The notes: generated by a model from the letters alone, not told the origin. Shown: positions 26,836 through 34,576, counted from the first letter of the stretch. The stretch: 64,000 nt of DNA from Leifsonia sp. EB41 (GCF_041262565.1 NZ_JBGCCJ010000001.1:1240001-1304000); one strand, 5' to 3'. Numbers and translations: made by a program.

Positions 26836-27378
26836 CTAGCCGCCCCAGTGCCGGAGCTGTTCGCGGATCGTCGTTTCGTAGGCCCTCCGTGCAAACGTGA
26901 ACGTGACGGGCTCGAACTCTTCGAAATCGGGTTTCTCACTCAGTCCTGTTTGATAGGCCACGCTTGACCACCGGACCTTCGTGTTCTCAAAATCGATACG
27001 CGCGCTGATGGTTGCACAGTTCAAATCTCCGCACTGAGAGCAGTAGAGGATCGCCGTACGACTGTCTGCAAAGCGCACCCAAGCCTCGTCGTTCGGCTGA
27101 TACCCATCGAGCAAGGCGCGCAGGCTCTCCACTGGATACGGGTGCCCCTCCGTCCCACGAACCATCTGAGTTCGCTCGTCGGCAACGCTGCCGTCATGCA
27201 ATCGGAGATGAGAGCGCAGGGCGACACCATTGATCGTCCAATCGAGGAAGTTCACCGGGGTTCGTCGCTTCCTATTGCGCCAACCTCTGATGTCGATGAT
27301 CACGTCCTCAGTAGCCACCCACTCCGTTCCGAGCTCGTCGAGAATTCCCTCGGCGCTTTCTTCGGAGTTGTTGGACAT
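26836..27378 (-). CDS. Unknown protein with C-x2-C-G-D-x2-C motif
   Basis: A 180-residue soluble protein with no signal peptide. The most distinctive part is ILYCSQCGDLNCATISARI (about 111-129), a Cys-rich motif that could bind metal, inside a beta-rich region (VNFLDWTINGVALRSHL, KVRWSSVAYQT). Proteins with this CSQCGDL motif are widespread in actinobacteria but uncharacterised as far as I know. It lies within the island between a coiled-coil gene and a toxin-antitoxin pair on the opposite strand. Confidence 0.65.
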   Translation of the reverse strand: MSNNSEESAEGILDELGTEWVATEDVIIDIRGWRNRKRRTPVNFLDWTINGVALRSHLRLHDGSVADERTQMVRGTEGHPYPVESLRALLDGYQPNDEAWVRFADSRTAILYCSQCGDLNCATISARIDFENTKVRWSSVAYQTGLSEKPDFEEFEPVTFTFARRAYETTIREQLRHWGG

Positions 27379-27500
27379 GCCGCTAGATTAGTGGGCCATT
27401 CGTCGCACAGCGTGGAGGTCCAATGCGGCAAAATGCGGCGCCCAAGGGGAGCGGAATAGAGATGGCAGCATTGTGTACCCTCGGCCCGACCCCGGGATAG

Positions 27501-27520
27501 TGGTACGATATCTTGTACCA
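27501..27520 (+). promoter_or_regulatory. Palindromic operator of yefM-yoeB
   Basis: TGGTAC-8 nt-GTACCA is a perfect inverted repeat ending 12 nt before the yefM ATG. It contains the GTAC core typical of YefM/Phd autoregulatory operators and overlaps a TACGAT hexamer that could be the -10. Confidence 0.65.
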
Positions 27521-27532
27521 TTTGGAGGAATC

Positions 27533-27781
27533 ATGGCCATCACAGCAAGCGAGGCTCGCAGCGACCTGTTCGGCCTCATCGAACGCGTCAACCTCGACCA
27601 GACCGAAGTCGAGATCACGTCAAAGCGCGGTTCGGCCGTGCTGATGTCGAAGGACGAGTACGACTCGCTGCTGGAGACCACCTACCTCCTGCGCTCCCCC
27701 AAGAACGCACGACGCCTCATCGACGCGATCGAGAGCGCCCGCGCTGGAAACGTCACCGAGCACGACCTGACCAGTGAGTGA
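27533..27781 (+). CDS. yefM: YefM-family antitoxin
   Basis: An 82-residue Phd/YefM antitoxin. The N-terminal DNA-binding domain starts MAITASEARSDLFGLIERVN and contains EITSKRGSAVLMSKDEYDSLLETTYLL, the family signature. The acidic C-terminal tail (IDAIESARAGNVTEHDLTSE) wraps the toxin. It neutralises YoeB and autorepresses the operon through the palindrome just upstream. GGAGGAA precedes the ATG, and the 3' end overlaps yoeB by 8 nt. Confidence 0.92.
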   Translation: MAITASEARSDLFGLIERVNLDQTEVEITSKRGSAVLMSKDEYDSLLETTYLLRSPKNARRLIDAIESARAGNVTEHDLTSE

Positions 27782-28040
27782 TCGCAAGCTCGTCTGGACC
27801 GTCGGCGGCTGGGAGGACTACCTCTACTGGCAGGGTCAAGACCGGCGAACGCTCAAGCGGATCAACCTGCTGATCGAAGACATCCTGCGTGACGATCCGT
27901 TCGAGGGCGTCGGAAAGCCGGAGCCGCTCAAACATGCGCTGGCCGGAGCCTGGTCGCGACGAATCGATGAAGCGAATCGACTGGTGTATCTGGTCGACAA
28001 CGCATACGTGATCGTTCTGCAGGCCCGCTACCACTATTGA
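27774..28040 (+). CDS. yoeB: YoeB-family mRNA interferase toxin
   Basis: An 88-residue RelE-fold, ribosome-dependent endoribonuclease. It begins SDRKLVWTVGGWEDYLYWQGQDRRTLKRIN and keeps the active-site elements: Glu in DPFEGVGKPEPL, Arg in WSRRIDEANRLVY, and the C-terminal His-Tyr in ARYHY. The GTG start inside the yefM 3' end gives normal coupling. Both genes look intact, so the pair is probably functional and may help retain the island. Confidence 0.92.
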   Translation: MSDRKLVWTVGGWEDYLYWQGQDRRTLKRINLLIEDILRDDPFEGVGKPEPLKHALAGAWSRRIDEANRLVYLVDNAYVIVLQARYHY

Positions 28041-28095
28041 CGCGACTGCCGTCGCAATCCAGAGCCAGGGCTACCTGGCATGACAGCATGAGCGT

Positions 28096-28698
28096 GTGAA
28101 ATCGCCCGCAGAGATTCGCTCGCAGCTGAGGACCCACATTGGTTCCGAACGGATCGTGAACATCGAACGTCGATCGCGACCTGGCTCTACGATCGACGGA
28201 TTCGTCCTCGTTGTTGGACGAGATTGGGTGCTGCTTTCGAAGACGACCGAAGGCGGCTACTTCGACGGCCATGCGGCTATTAGGATCAGCGACATCAAAA
28301 GGGCGCGGCCTGATCGGTCCTTTCAGTCCGATTTCGCCAGAACACAGCCCGATTGGCCACCCTCGCTTCCTCTCCGCCGTGAGGATCTCGATCTGGATAG
28401 CACCAAAAGTATGCTGCGGTCGCTCCTTGTTGCCGGTCACATGATCGGCATCGAGCGAGACCTGCGAGTGGAAGCTATCTGGATTGGCGTGCCCGACGGC
28501 CTGACCAAGAAGTTCCTCTACCTCTGGGAAGTCACGCCCCAGGCGACATGGCATGAGGCGCCGCTAGGGTACAAACTCAAGACGATCAGAACCGTAATTT
28601 TCGACGATCGGTATCAGACTGCCTTGGCTGCAATGGCGGGGAACTCGCCCGCTGACGCAGCGAGCGACTGGGCGCATGATCTAGAAAAGATGCGCTGA
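28096..28698 (+). CDS. Island protein of unknown function
   Basis: A 200-residue soluble protein starting at GTG. The first 75 residues contain a small beta-barrel-like run (STIDGFVLVVGRDWVLLSKTTEGGYFDGHAAIRISDI), reminiscent of Sm-like or SH3-like folds; the rest is mixed alpha/beta. It follows yoeB by 55 nt but has no evident link to it. I do not recognise the family, and similar proteins are generally unassigned. Confidence 0.6.
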   Translation: MKSPAEIRSQLRTHIGSERIVNIERRSRPGSTIDGFVLVVGRDWVLLSKTTEGGYFDGHAAIRISDIKRARPDRSFQSDFARTQPDWPPSLPLRREDLDLDSTKSMLRSLLVAGHMIGIERDLRVEAIWIGVPDGLTKKFLYLWEVTPQATWHEAPLGYKLKTIRTVIFDDRYQTALAAMAGNSPADAASDWAHDLEKMR

Positions 28699-28767
28699 AA
28701 AACTGGCACAAGCGACACCTGCCCTGCAACTGGCGTACCGCCTGAGTGCGCCCTTTAGGATGAGCGC

Positions 28768-28965
28768 GTGGTGCGAATCAGCAAAGGCCAGTTGCGACTT
28801 GCACTCGTTGTCTCGGGGATCGCAATGATTGCCTGCCTGGTCGCAGGAGACTACTTTGCAGCCATCACACTCGTCATCGTCGCCGCACTCGGTACTTGGT
28901 GGCAGGTTCGGCACGCGAAGCTCGCTGCCCGAGATAAACACGGGCACGACCGACACGAGCTGTGA
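28768..28965 (+). CDS. Small two-helix membrane protein
   Basis: A 65-residue protein with two predicted transmembrane helices (about 9-27 and 29-46) and a basic, His-rich tail (RHAKLAARDKHGHDRHEL). It starts at GTG (a second GTG follows directly) with GGATGAG upstream. No family recognised. It ends 35 nt before the left target duplication of the IS element. Confidence 0.5.
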   Translation: MVRISKGQLRLALVVSGIAMIACLVAGDYFAAITLVIVAALGTWWQVRHAKLAARDKHGHDRHEL

Positions 28966-28999
28966 TGATCGTCGCGAACCTGCGGCCCGGTCTGACCGT

Positions 29000-29014
29000 C
29001 TTCTTAGAGGGGTC
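29000..29014. repeat. Left 15-bp target-site duplication
   Basis: CTTCTTAGAGGGGTC is identical to 30815-30829 and directly flanks the IS left end. Confidence 0.9.
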
Positions 29015-29221
29015 TGTCATGTCTCAGGACATCTCTGACGGTTGTGAACCAATAGATCTCTGACGCTTCGTCGTCGATTCGTCCTGACACTTCTCCTTGG
29101 TTGAAGAGATCGGTGCGACGCCAGTGGTCCCTTGGGCCCCTTTCGCCAGTTACTCGGTTCGGCCGAGCCATTGAACCTCGCTCGAATCGTCATAGTCTTC
29201 GCGTAGGAGGCGGAGAATGCC

Positions 29222-29404
29222 ATGAGCGATAGACGAAACACCCCCTCGTTCGTCGGACTTGTTGTCTCCTGCTTCGCGTTCGCGGTGATCTTGGCGGTCG
29301 TCGCACTGCTGCATCCGCTTCCCTGGATCTGGGTCCCTGTTGGACTCGCCCTCATCGCAGGAGTCATAGGGCTCATTGCTGTCGCGACTAGAGCGAGGCG
29401 GTAG
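29222..29404 (+). CDS. Small membrane protein carried inside the IS element
   Basis: A 60-residue protein, MSDRRNTPSFVGLVVSCFAF and on, with two predicted transmembrane helices (about 9-31 and 34-55) and a basic tail ATRARR. AGGAGGCGGAG precedes the ATG. It lies between the IS left end and the transposase, so it is a candidate passenger gene. It could also be a chance frame in non-coding IS sequence. Confidence 0.45.
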   Translation: MSDRRNTPSFVGLVVSCFAFAVILAVVALLHPLPWIWVPVGLALIAGVIGLIAVATRARR

Positions 29405-29512
29405 TCACCCCATAAGCGGCTCAACCTTGTCGGGACCGAACGTGCCGCTGGCTTGAAGCGGAAGGGCACTCGTCGCTGTCGGCCCCGGTGGTTCTCCCTC
29501 GATCTTTGAGGG

Positions 29513-30754
29513 ATGAGCCGTGTTGACCCCGTTGATCCTCGTGTCCGTCTTGCGATTGTTCAGTGGCCGCCGGATGCTCCGCGTGGTGCTGTGACGACGT
29601 TCTGCATCGAGCACGGGATCTCGCGGGAGACGTTCTATGCGATCCGAAGACGGGTGGCGGAGGACGGTCCGGCTGCTGCGTTGGAGCCGCGGTCGAGACG
29701 GCCGCGCAGCAGTCCCTCACGGGTGATGGACGAGGTTGTCCAGCGGGCGGTCGCCGTGCGGGCCGCGTTAGAGGCCTCCGGGTTGGATCATGGGCCGATC
29801 AGTGTTCACGAGAAGATGCGGGCGTTGGGGATGGAGCCGGTGCCGGCGGTGTCGTCGTTGGCGCGGATTTTCCGTGATGCGGGTGTGGCCCGGTTGGAGC
29901 CGAGGAAGAAGCCGCGGGCGGCGTTCCGGCGGTTCGTCTATCCGGCGCCGAACGCGTGCTGGCAGTTGGACGCGACCGAGTATGTGCTCACCGGTGGTCG
30001 CAAGTGCGTGATCTTCCAGCTCATCGACGACCACTCCCGGCTGGCGGTCGCCTCCCATGTGTCCTGGGGGGAGACCTCCGAGGGCGCGATCGCGGTGGTC
30101 AGCAAAGGGATCGCGGCCCATGGTGTTCCGCAGCGGCTGCTGTCGGACAACGGGTTGGCGTTGAACCCGTCCCGTCGCGGGATCCTGGGTCAGCTGGTGG
30201 CTTATCTGCGTTCGCTCGGCGTCGAGCCGATCACCGGGAAGCCCTATAAGCCGACCACGCAGGGCAAGAACGAGCGTTTCCATCAGACGTTGTTCCGGTG
30301 GCTGGATAAGCAACCGTTGGCAGAAACGCTGGAGCAGCTCCAGGCCCAGGTCGACGCGTTCGATCTGATCTATAACACCGAACGCCCGCATCAAGGGTTG
30401 CCGGGTCGGGTCACTCCGGCGCTGGCGTGGGCGGCAACAGCCGTGGTCGAAGCGCCTCGTCCGCCCGCTCAGCCGACTGTCCCGGTCGGGGAGAACGAGG
30501 GCCCGTGGATGACCCGGATCCAGACCAACGGCACCGTCTATGCCCGCGGCACCAAGTTCCAAGTCAGCCGAACCCTCGCCGGCCAGATCGCCTATCGGGT
30601 CGAGGAGAAGGACCGACTCTTGATCTTCGACACCCACGGCACCCTTCTAGCCGAATACCCCTGGCCCGCACCGGGCACCAAATACGTCGGCAGCGGCAAC
30701 CCCCGCGGGCCCCGTGGGCCACGCAAGAATCGCGGAGTGTCAGAGATGTCCTGA
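29513..30754 (+). CDS. IS481-family DDE transposase
   Basis: A 413-residue transposase. An N-terminal HTH region (TFCIEHGISRETFYAIRRRV) is followed by an rve integrase core with the DDE triad: Asp in CWQLDATEYV, Asp in RLLSDNGLAL, Glu in GKNERFHQTLF. The LIYNTERPHQGL motif is typical of IS481/IS3 relatives. The C-terminal ~100 residues form an additional beta domain. The frame is uninterrupted and runs into the first of three right-end repeats (the codons for VSEMS), so it appears intact and probably active. Confidence 0.93.
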   Translation: MSRVDPVDPRVRLAIVQWPPDAPRGAVTTFCIEHGISRETFYAIRRRVAEDGPAAALEPRSRRPRSSPSRVMDEVVQRAVAVRAALEASGLDHGPISVHEKMRALGMEPVPAVSSLARIFRDAGVARLEPRKKPRAAFRRFVYPAPNACWQLDATEYVLTGGRKCVIFQLIDDHSRLAVASHVSWGETSEGAIAVVSKGIAAHGVPQRLLSDNGLALNPSRRGILGQLVAYLRSLGVEPITGKPYKPTTQGKNERFHQTLFRWLDKQPLAETLEQLQAQVDAFDLIYNTERPHQGLPGRVTPALAWAATAVVEAPRPPAQPTVPVGENEGPWMTRIQTNGTVYARGTKFQVSRTLAGQIAYRVEEKDRLLIFDTHGTLLAEYPWPAPGTKYVGSGNPRGPRGPRKNRGVSEMS

Positions 30755-30814
30755 GACATGAACTGTCAGAGATGTCCTGAGACAGAAACGTCAGAGATGT
30801 CTTGAGACATCACA
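30739..30814. repeat. Three tandem transposase-end motifs at the IS right end
   Basis: GTCAGAGATGTCCTGAGACA occurs at 30739 and 30765, and with one change (CTTGAG) at 30790, a spacing of 26 and 25 bp. The outermost copy is the inverted repeat. The first overlaps the transposase stop. They probably are multiple transposase-binding sites. Confidence 0.85.
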
Positions 30815-30829
30815 CTTCTTAGAGGGGTC
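30815..30829. repeat. Right 15-bp target-site duplication
   Basis: CTTCTTAGAGGGGTC, identical to 29000-29014. Confidence 0.9.
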
Positions 30830-30948
30830 GACTCGCGATCCGTGCCCACACTTTGCCCACACTTTAATGAGATCTCCTGCGATCACAATGTTTCTCTGTG
30901 ATTCAAAACCCGCGGAATTTCGGGGATTTTTACGAGCGATCGCCCCTG

Positions 30949-31010
30949 GTAGGCAAGCCGAGCGGACTCTTAATCCGCGGGTCATGGGTCCGAGCCCAAG
31001 CAGCCCACCC
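30949..31010 (+). pseudogene. Degenerate tRNA-Lys 3' fragment (attachment-site remnant)
   Basis: The stretch from GGTAGGC to GCAGCCCACCC follows the tRNA-Lys sequence from D loop to 3' end with several substitutions and small gaps. The anticodon-loop part reads ACTCTTAATCCGCGGGTC, i.e. anticodon CTT, while the intact tRNA at 24173 has TTT. No acceptor 5' half is present, so it cannot fold as a tRNA. It marks the right side of the island. Confidence 0.7.
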
Positions 31011-31026
31011 ACGACGATGAACGTTC

Positions 31027-31368
31027 TCAACTCGGACCGCGCCGCAATCGTTCGAGGTCCTCCCGGAGCGTCTCCCTGGCTTCGGGTGGCATGCGATCGA
31101 TCTCGGCCAGCGAGGAGAGCCAGGCCGCCGAAACTTGCAACGTAGCGCTCGGTTCGTCCTCTCGGAGCACGTGGTCGTGCAGTTCGTCCACGGCCAGCTC
31201 GAAGGCGTTCGCATCGATCGGGCGATCCGCTCCGAGCGAGAGTTCTATCGACCGGCCACCGAGTCCGAGGAGCGGATGCTCGGCCGGCGGGGACGGCACC
31301 GATTCTGCGCCTTCCTTTCGCGCCTCCAGGCGCCTTCTCCGGCGCTCCAGGGCTACCGCCCCGATCAT
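31027..31368 (-). CDS. Hypothetical helical protein
   Basis: A possible 113-residue protein, MIGAVALERRRRRLEARKEG, then a middle with IELSLGADRPIDANAFELAVDELHDHVLRED and a helical C-terminus PPEARETLREDLERLRRG. Acidic/basic helix composition and chromosome-like codon use support coding. There is no clear ribosome-binding site, and GTG at 31377 is an alternative start. No family recognised. Confidence 0.4.
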   Translation of the reverse strand: MIGAVALERRRRRLEARKEGAESVPSPPAEHPLLGLGGRSIELSLGADRPIDANAFELAVDELHDHVLREDEPSATLQVSAAWLSSLAEIDRMPPEARETLREDLERLRRGPS

Positions 31369-31511
31369 CCACGACACGTCGACAGTATGCACCCTGTCAG
31401 TGTTCGCGCCCCTCCGACGGGGGACATCATTCCAATCCGTTCCGCCGATGCCTCCGGAACACTCCTGACGGCCGGAACCATTCCGGTCGCGCAACGCAAA
31501 GGGAGTTCGGA

Positions 31512-32063
31512 ATGAACAACGTCACCAAGCGCGTCGGGATCCTGGGCGGAGCGGCTGTGGTCGCTTCCGGTCTGATCGTGGGAGGTCTCGCCCTTCCGGC
31601 GAACGCGGAGACGACCAACACCGACACCGCACCCACCACGACCACGGCCGTGGCGCCGCACACGCTCGACTACCTGAGCCTGTCGGACATCCTGCACAGC
31701 GTCTCCGCTCCGGTCACGGTCGGCCCCGTCGTTCAGGGTCCCGTCGCCAGCGGCAACGCGAGCGGCAACACTGTCGACCCGGTCGCGAGCGGCGACCCCG
31801 TCGCCAGCGGCAACCAGGCCAACGGCAACTCGGTGGGCAGCAATGACTCGACTCCGGTCGCCAGCGGCAACACCACGCCGGTCGGCTCGGGCAACAACAC
31901 CTCCGCGGGCAACGGCACCGGCGTCTCGGCTCCGGTCGGCTCCGGCAACACGACCGGCACCTCGCTGAGCAACCTCGGCGCGTCCGTGACCGACTCGGTC
32001 AACAGCGCCGTGAGCGATGCCCTCAAGGGCCTCAACGGCACCAGTGGCATGCTGGGTCGCTGA
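31512..32063 (+). CDS. Secreted low-complexity protein with VASGN repeats
   Basis: A 183-residue exported protein. The Sec signal peptide ends near ALPANA (about residue 32). A middle region (about 75-145) is built from short repeats, PVASGN/PVASGD/PVGSGN, rich in Gly, Asn and Ser, and the C-terminus SNLGASVTDSVNSAVSDALK forms an amphipathic helix. There is no wall-sorting signal. AAAGGGAG precedes the ATG. The function is unknown; a surface or matrix protein is plausible. Confidence 0.75.
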   Translation: MNNVTKRVGILGGAAVVASGLIVGGLALPANAETTNTDTAPTTTTAVAPHTLDYLSLSDILHSVSAPVTVGPVVQGPVASGNASGNTVDPVASGDPVASGNQANGNSVGSNDSTPVASGNTTPVGSGNNTSAGNGTGVSAPVGSGNTTGTSLSNLGASVTDSVNSAVSDALKGLNGTSGMLGR

Positions 32064-32078
32064 CCTGAGCTAGGCGCA

Positions 32079-32115
32079 CATCGGCGCCCGGACCGAACGG
32101 GTCCGGGCGCCGATG
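32079..32115. terminator. Bidirectional terminator
   Basis: A perfect 16-bp hairpin (CATCGGCGCCCGGACC, 5-nt loop) sits between convergent stops at 32063 and 32123. Confidence 0.8.
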
Positions 32116-32122
32116 CGTGTTC

Positions 32123-33004
32123 TCAGGCCTTCCTGGCTCGGGACACCGAGCCGGACCGGGACACGATGATCACGGCCAGTACGACGGCAGCGACCTCGGC
32201 CAGCAGGTCCAGGCCGCCCTTGACGTCCACCGGCTCGCCCCTCCCGATCGCCAGACCGACGGCGTCCTCCGCGTGGCCGGCCTCCAGCGGGAGACCCACC
32301 AGGACCGCATAGGCGTAGATGCCGATCAGGGCGACGTTCACGACGACGATCCCATACAGCACGAGCCACTGGGGCCGCTCGGGCAGGAACAGGATTCCGC
32401 CGGCCAGGGCGAGTTGTGCCACTCCGGCGAGGAGGAATCCCGTTCCGAGCAGCACCGAGGCGCCGAGGTGCTCCGGGGTGAGGAGCAGGTGGATGGTCCC
32501 CGCCACGATGAGCGAGACCGTCAGCACCAGGCGCAGCGCGGTGAGGGAGTCGATCCGTCCCGCGGCCGCGGGGGTGCTGATCGCGGCGGCCAGCAGCGCA
32601 GCGCCCGCGAGCGCGAACACGGCGGGCCCCACCCCGGGGACCGGCGCGGTGAGCGCGCCGGCCGGTCCCGGAGCAGCCGCATACGAGGCGATCCGCAGCG
32701 CACTGTAGAGGCTGTCCACGATGACCACGGCCGCGCCGAGGATCGCGAGCGGTCGGAGGACCGCCGCGCTCCCCTGCCTCGCCATGACGACGAGGACCGC
32801 GACCACGACCAGCGTGACGCCGCCCAGGAGTCCACCATCCAGCGCGAACCCGCGGACGACGGTGAGCCCGTGGAACAGCACCAGCCACGGAAGGGCGCCA
32901 CCCGCGACCATGAGGGCGAGAGCCAGCCCGCCCGAGGCGAGAGCGACTGCCTCCCGCGGGACGGTGACATTCCAGGGACGCGACACAGCGACGTGTGCGG
33001 ACAT
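32123..33004 (-). CDS. Polytopic membrane protein, unknown function
   Basis: A 293-residue protein with about eight predicted transmembrane helices spaced along the whole length and a short soluble loop near 235-255 (LEAGHAEDAVGLAIGRGEPV). ATG at 33004 follows TAGGAAGC; longer upstream frames lack hydrophobic coding signal. It ends with a charged tail SRSGSVSRARKA. The gene 8 nt upstream encodes a secreted protein on the same strand, so the two are likely cotranscribed. No family recognised. Confidence 0.7.
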   Translation of the reverse strand: MSAHVAVSRPWNVTVPREAVALASGGLALALMVAGGALPWLVLFHGLTVVRGFALDGGLLGGVTLVVVAVLVVMARQGSAAVLRPLAILGAAVVIVDSLYSALRIASYAAAPGPAGALTAPVPGVGPAVFALAGAALLAAAISTPAAAGRIDSLTALRLVLTVSLIVAGTIHLLLTPEHLGASVLLGTGFLLAGVAQLALAGGILFLPERPQWLVLYGIVVVNVALIGIYAYAVLVGLPLEAGHAEDAVGLAIGRGEPVDVKGGLDLLAEVAAVVLAVIIVSRSGSVSRARKA

Positions 33005-33012
33005 GATGCTTC

Positions 33013-33666
33013 CTACCGCTGTCCGATGACGTTGAAGAACAGATAGAGGTTGGTCGGGATCGGGCCGAGCACACCACTCGACGGATCGGCGATCAGGCTG
33101 TTCATCACCGCTTCGGACTTGCCGGCCGCGAGCTTCGCCCACGCGACCTGGTTGGTCACCGCGACGACCTTGACGTCCCACCAGCCGCCGGCCGGTCCGT
33201 CGAGGATGTGGCTGTGCGCGGGCAAGGCCACGTCGGCGACGGCGTTGGGCGATGCGCCGAGCGCGCCGGCGATCCGCGACAGGTCGATGTTCAGCGGGTG
33301 GTTCGGGCACGACGCGACGGCGCACATCGGAGCGGGAACCGGGTTGCTGAACAGCGGGACGAGCACATACAGGGTCGACCTGTCGGCGTTCGCGACCGGG
33401 CCGTGGTTCGCGGCGGTCCCGACCTCGCACGCACTCGACGCGCTGGATGCCACGCTCGTGTCGCAGAAGAAGTTCTGCGCGTACTGCACGGTCACCGTCT
33501 CGCCGTTCGTCCAGGCCGGCGTCCTCGCCGAGGACACCGGCTGCACGGCCGAGCCTCCTGCGGCGAAGGCGGCGGTGGCGATCGACAACGACGCCACGAC
33601 AGCGCCGATCACCAGTGAGCCGATCAAACCGGCGCGTCTTCTGCCGCCGGTGTTCTTCAATACCAT
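33013..33666 (-). CDS. Secreted protein, unknown function
   Basis: A 217-residue exported protein with signal peptide (KNTGGRRRAGLIGSLVIGAV to ATAAFAAGG). The mature part contains four cysteines, two pairs (FFCDTS with ACEVG; MCAVASCPNH), suggesting disulfides, and HSHILDGPAGGWWDVKVVAV. The ATG at 33666 follows GGAGTG; a GTG two codons earlier is possible. It precedes the polytopic membrane gene by 8 nt. I do not recognise the family. Confidence 0.7.
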   Translation of the reverse strand: MVLKNTGGRRRAGLIGSLVIGAVVASLSIATAAFAAGGSAVQPVSSARTPAWTNGETVTVQYAQNFFCDTSVASSASSACEVGTAANHGPVANADRSTLYVLVPLFSNPVPAPMCAVASCPNHPLNIDLSRIAGALGASPNAVADVALPAHSHILDGPAGGWWDVKVVAVTNQVAWAKLAAGKSEAVMNSLIADPSSGVLGPIPTNLYLFFNVIGQR

Positions 33667-33885
33667 GATCACTCCATTCGGACCACGGCCTCCAATGGAT
33701 GCACAACGGTCGTCGGGGCAGCGGCGGGCGACCGTGGACTCGACACTGAACTCGGCGCTGGCTATTCGGAGCCGGGGGTTGATCGGATGGGAATTCGGGC
33801 TCCAGCGTCAATCCCGCCGATCGCCCTCACCGTGCATTAGCGTCGTCCCCGAGACAGCGCCAGCACTGCGCGACGAGGAGCCGAA

Positions 33886-34569
33886 TTGACCGACAAGCCG
33901 ACGGCTGCCCGAAGCGGCCAGCCGAACTGGTTGCCGCTTGCCGGGTCGATCGCCTTCGTGACGTTGATGACTGTCTCGACAGCTCTGAAGCTCCAATCGC
34001 AGCACAGGGACACCTGGTTCGTCGTGTCCACACTCCTCTGGGCCGTCGGCATCATCGTCCTCTTCTTGTGTGCGGTTCTGACCAACTGGGAACTTCGCGT
34101 CACACGCCGAACCCGCTCGTTGCGACGGGACTATCCCACCGCGTACATCGTCGAGATCCTGAATGACCCGGGACTGTCGGTGCAACTCCAGGTGCTCGTT
34201 CGACGACTCCAGCGGAAGCGCGTGCGATTCCCCTCACGTGGCACGCAAACGCTCGTCGTCGATTCCACGGGGATCCAGCTGTTCGTCGGAAGCGCGAACT
34301 ATCGAAGGAGAGCCGCAGTTCCCGTCGACGCGATCGAGCGCCTCGGGCTGTCCGCGACGCGCGTCGGGCAGTACCAGATCCGGAGTGTTCCGTCTGTGGA
34401 CGTCGACTGCCGGATCTCCGGGATACCGCTGACCCTCTCGATGCATCTTTCCCGGTTCGTCGGTGTCTGGCCGCTCTTTCTGACGGAAACACGGAACGCT
34501 GAGGCGTGCCAGCGGATGCTGGTCGCGCTGGGGCGCGTCGGCACCCCGTCCGAGCCCTCCGGTCGGTGA
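33886..34569 (+). CDS. Two-helix membrane protein with PH-like domain
   Basis: A 227-residue protein starting at TTG after GAGGAG. Two transmembrane helices (about 15-35 and 43-66) are followed by a cytoplasmic beta-rich domain whose core TLVVDSTGIQLFVGSANYRRRAAVPVDAIERLGLS has the PH-like bDUF pattern. The next gene is also a two-helix PH-like protein 7 nt downstream; the two are probably one operon. No biological role is known. Confidence 0.65.
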   Translation: MTDKPTAARSGQPNWLPLAGSIAFVTLMTVSTALKLQSQHRDTWFVVSTLLWAVGIIVLFLCAVLTNWELRVTRRTRSLRRDYPTAYIVEILNDPGLSVQLQVLVRRLQRKRVRFPSRGTQTLVVDSTGIQLFVGSANYRRRAAVPVDAIERLGLSATRVGQYQIRSVPSVDVDCRISGIPLTLSMHLSRFVGVWPLFLTETRNAEACQRMLVALGRVGTPSEPSGR

Positions 34570-34576
34570 GCAGCGA

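Larger units (their letters stand above)
29015..30814 (+). mobile_element. IS481-like insertion sequence, about 1.8 kb
   Basis: The ends are 25-bp inverted repeats differing at two positions (left TGTCATGTCTCAGGACATCT, and the right end begins TGTGATGTCTCAAGACATCT on the minus strand), both starting 5'-TGT as in IS481. The element is flanked by a perfect 15-bp target duplication, so boundaries are certain and the insertion is recent. It carries one DDE transposase and, unusually, about 500 bp of left-side sequence with a small membrane ORF. The right end holds three copies of the terminal motif. Confidence 0.92.
24246..31010. mobile_element. Decayed tRNA-Lys genomic island
   Basis: The block between tRNA-Lys and a degenerate copy of a tRNA-Lys 3' half (30949-31010) has visibly lower GC, many short or unknown genes, a truncated integrase reading toward the tRNA, a toxin-antitoxin pair, and an IS element. 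These are classic signs of an integrated element that has lost its integrase N-terminus. The right repeat is divergent (anticodon CTT rather than TTT), so it may come from an older or different integration and the right boundary is approximate. Confidence 0.7.

Noticed and set aside
30739-30810. The three 20-nt repeats at the IS right end as a CRISPR-like array
   Set aside because: The spacers are only 5-6 nt and the repeats match the IS inverted end, so they are transposase-end motifs.
30830-31372. Reading the minus strand from 31372 to 30791 as a gene, including KVWAKCGHG, which resembles integrase C-termini
   Set aside because: The frame crosses the tRNA fragment and the IS end, and no catalytic integrase motif is present. 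The resemblance is too short.
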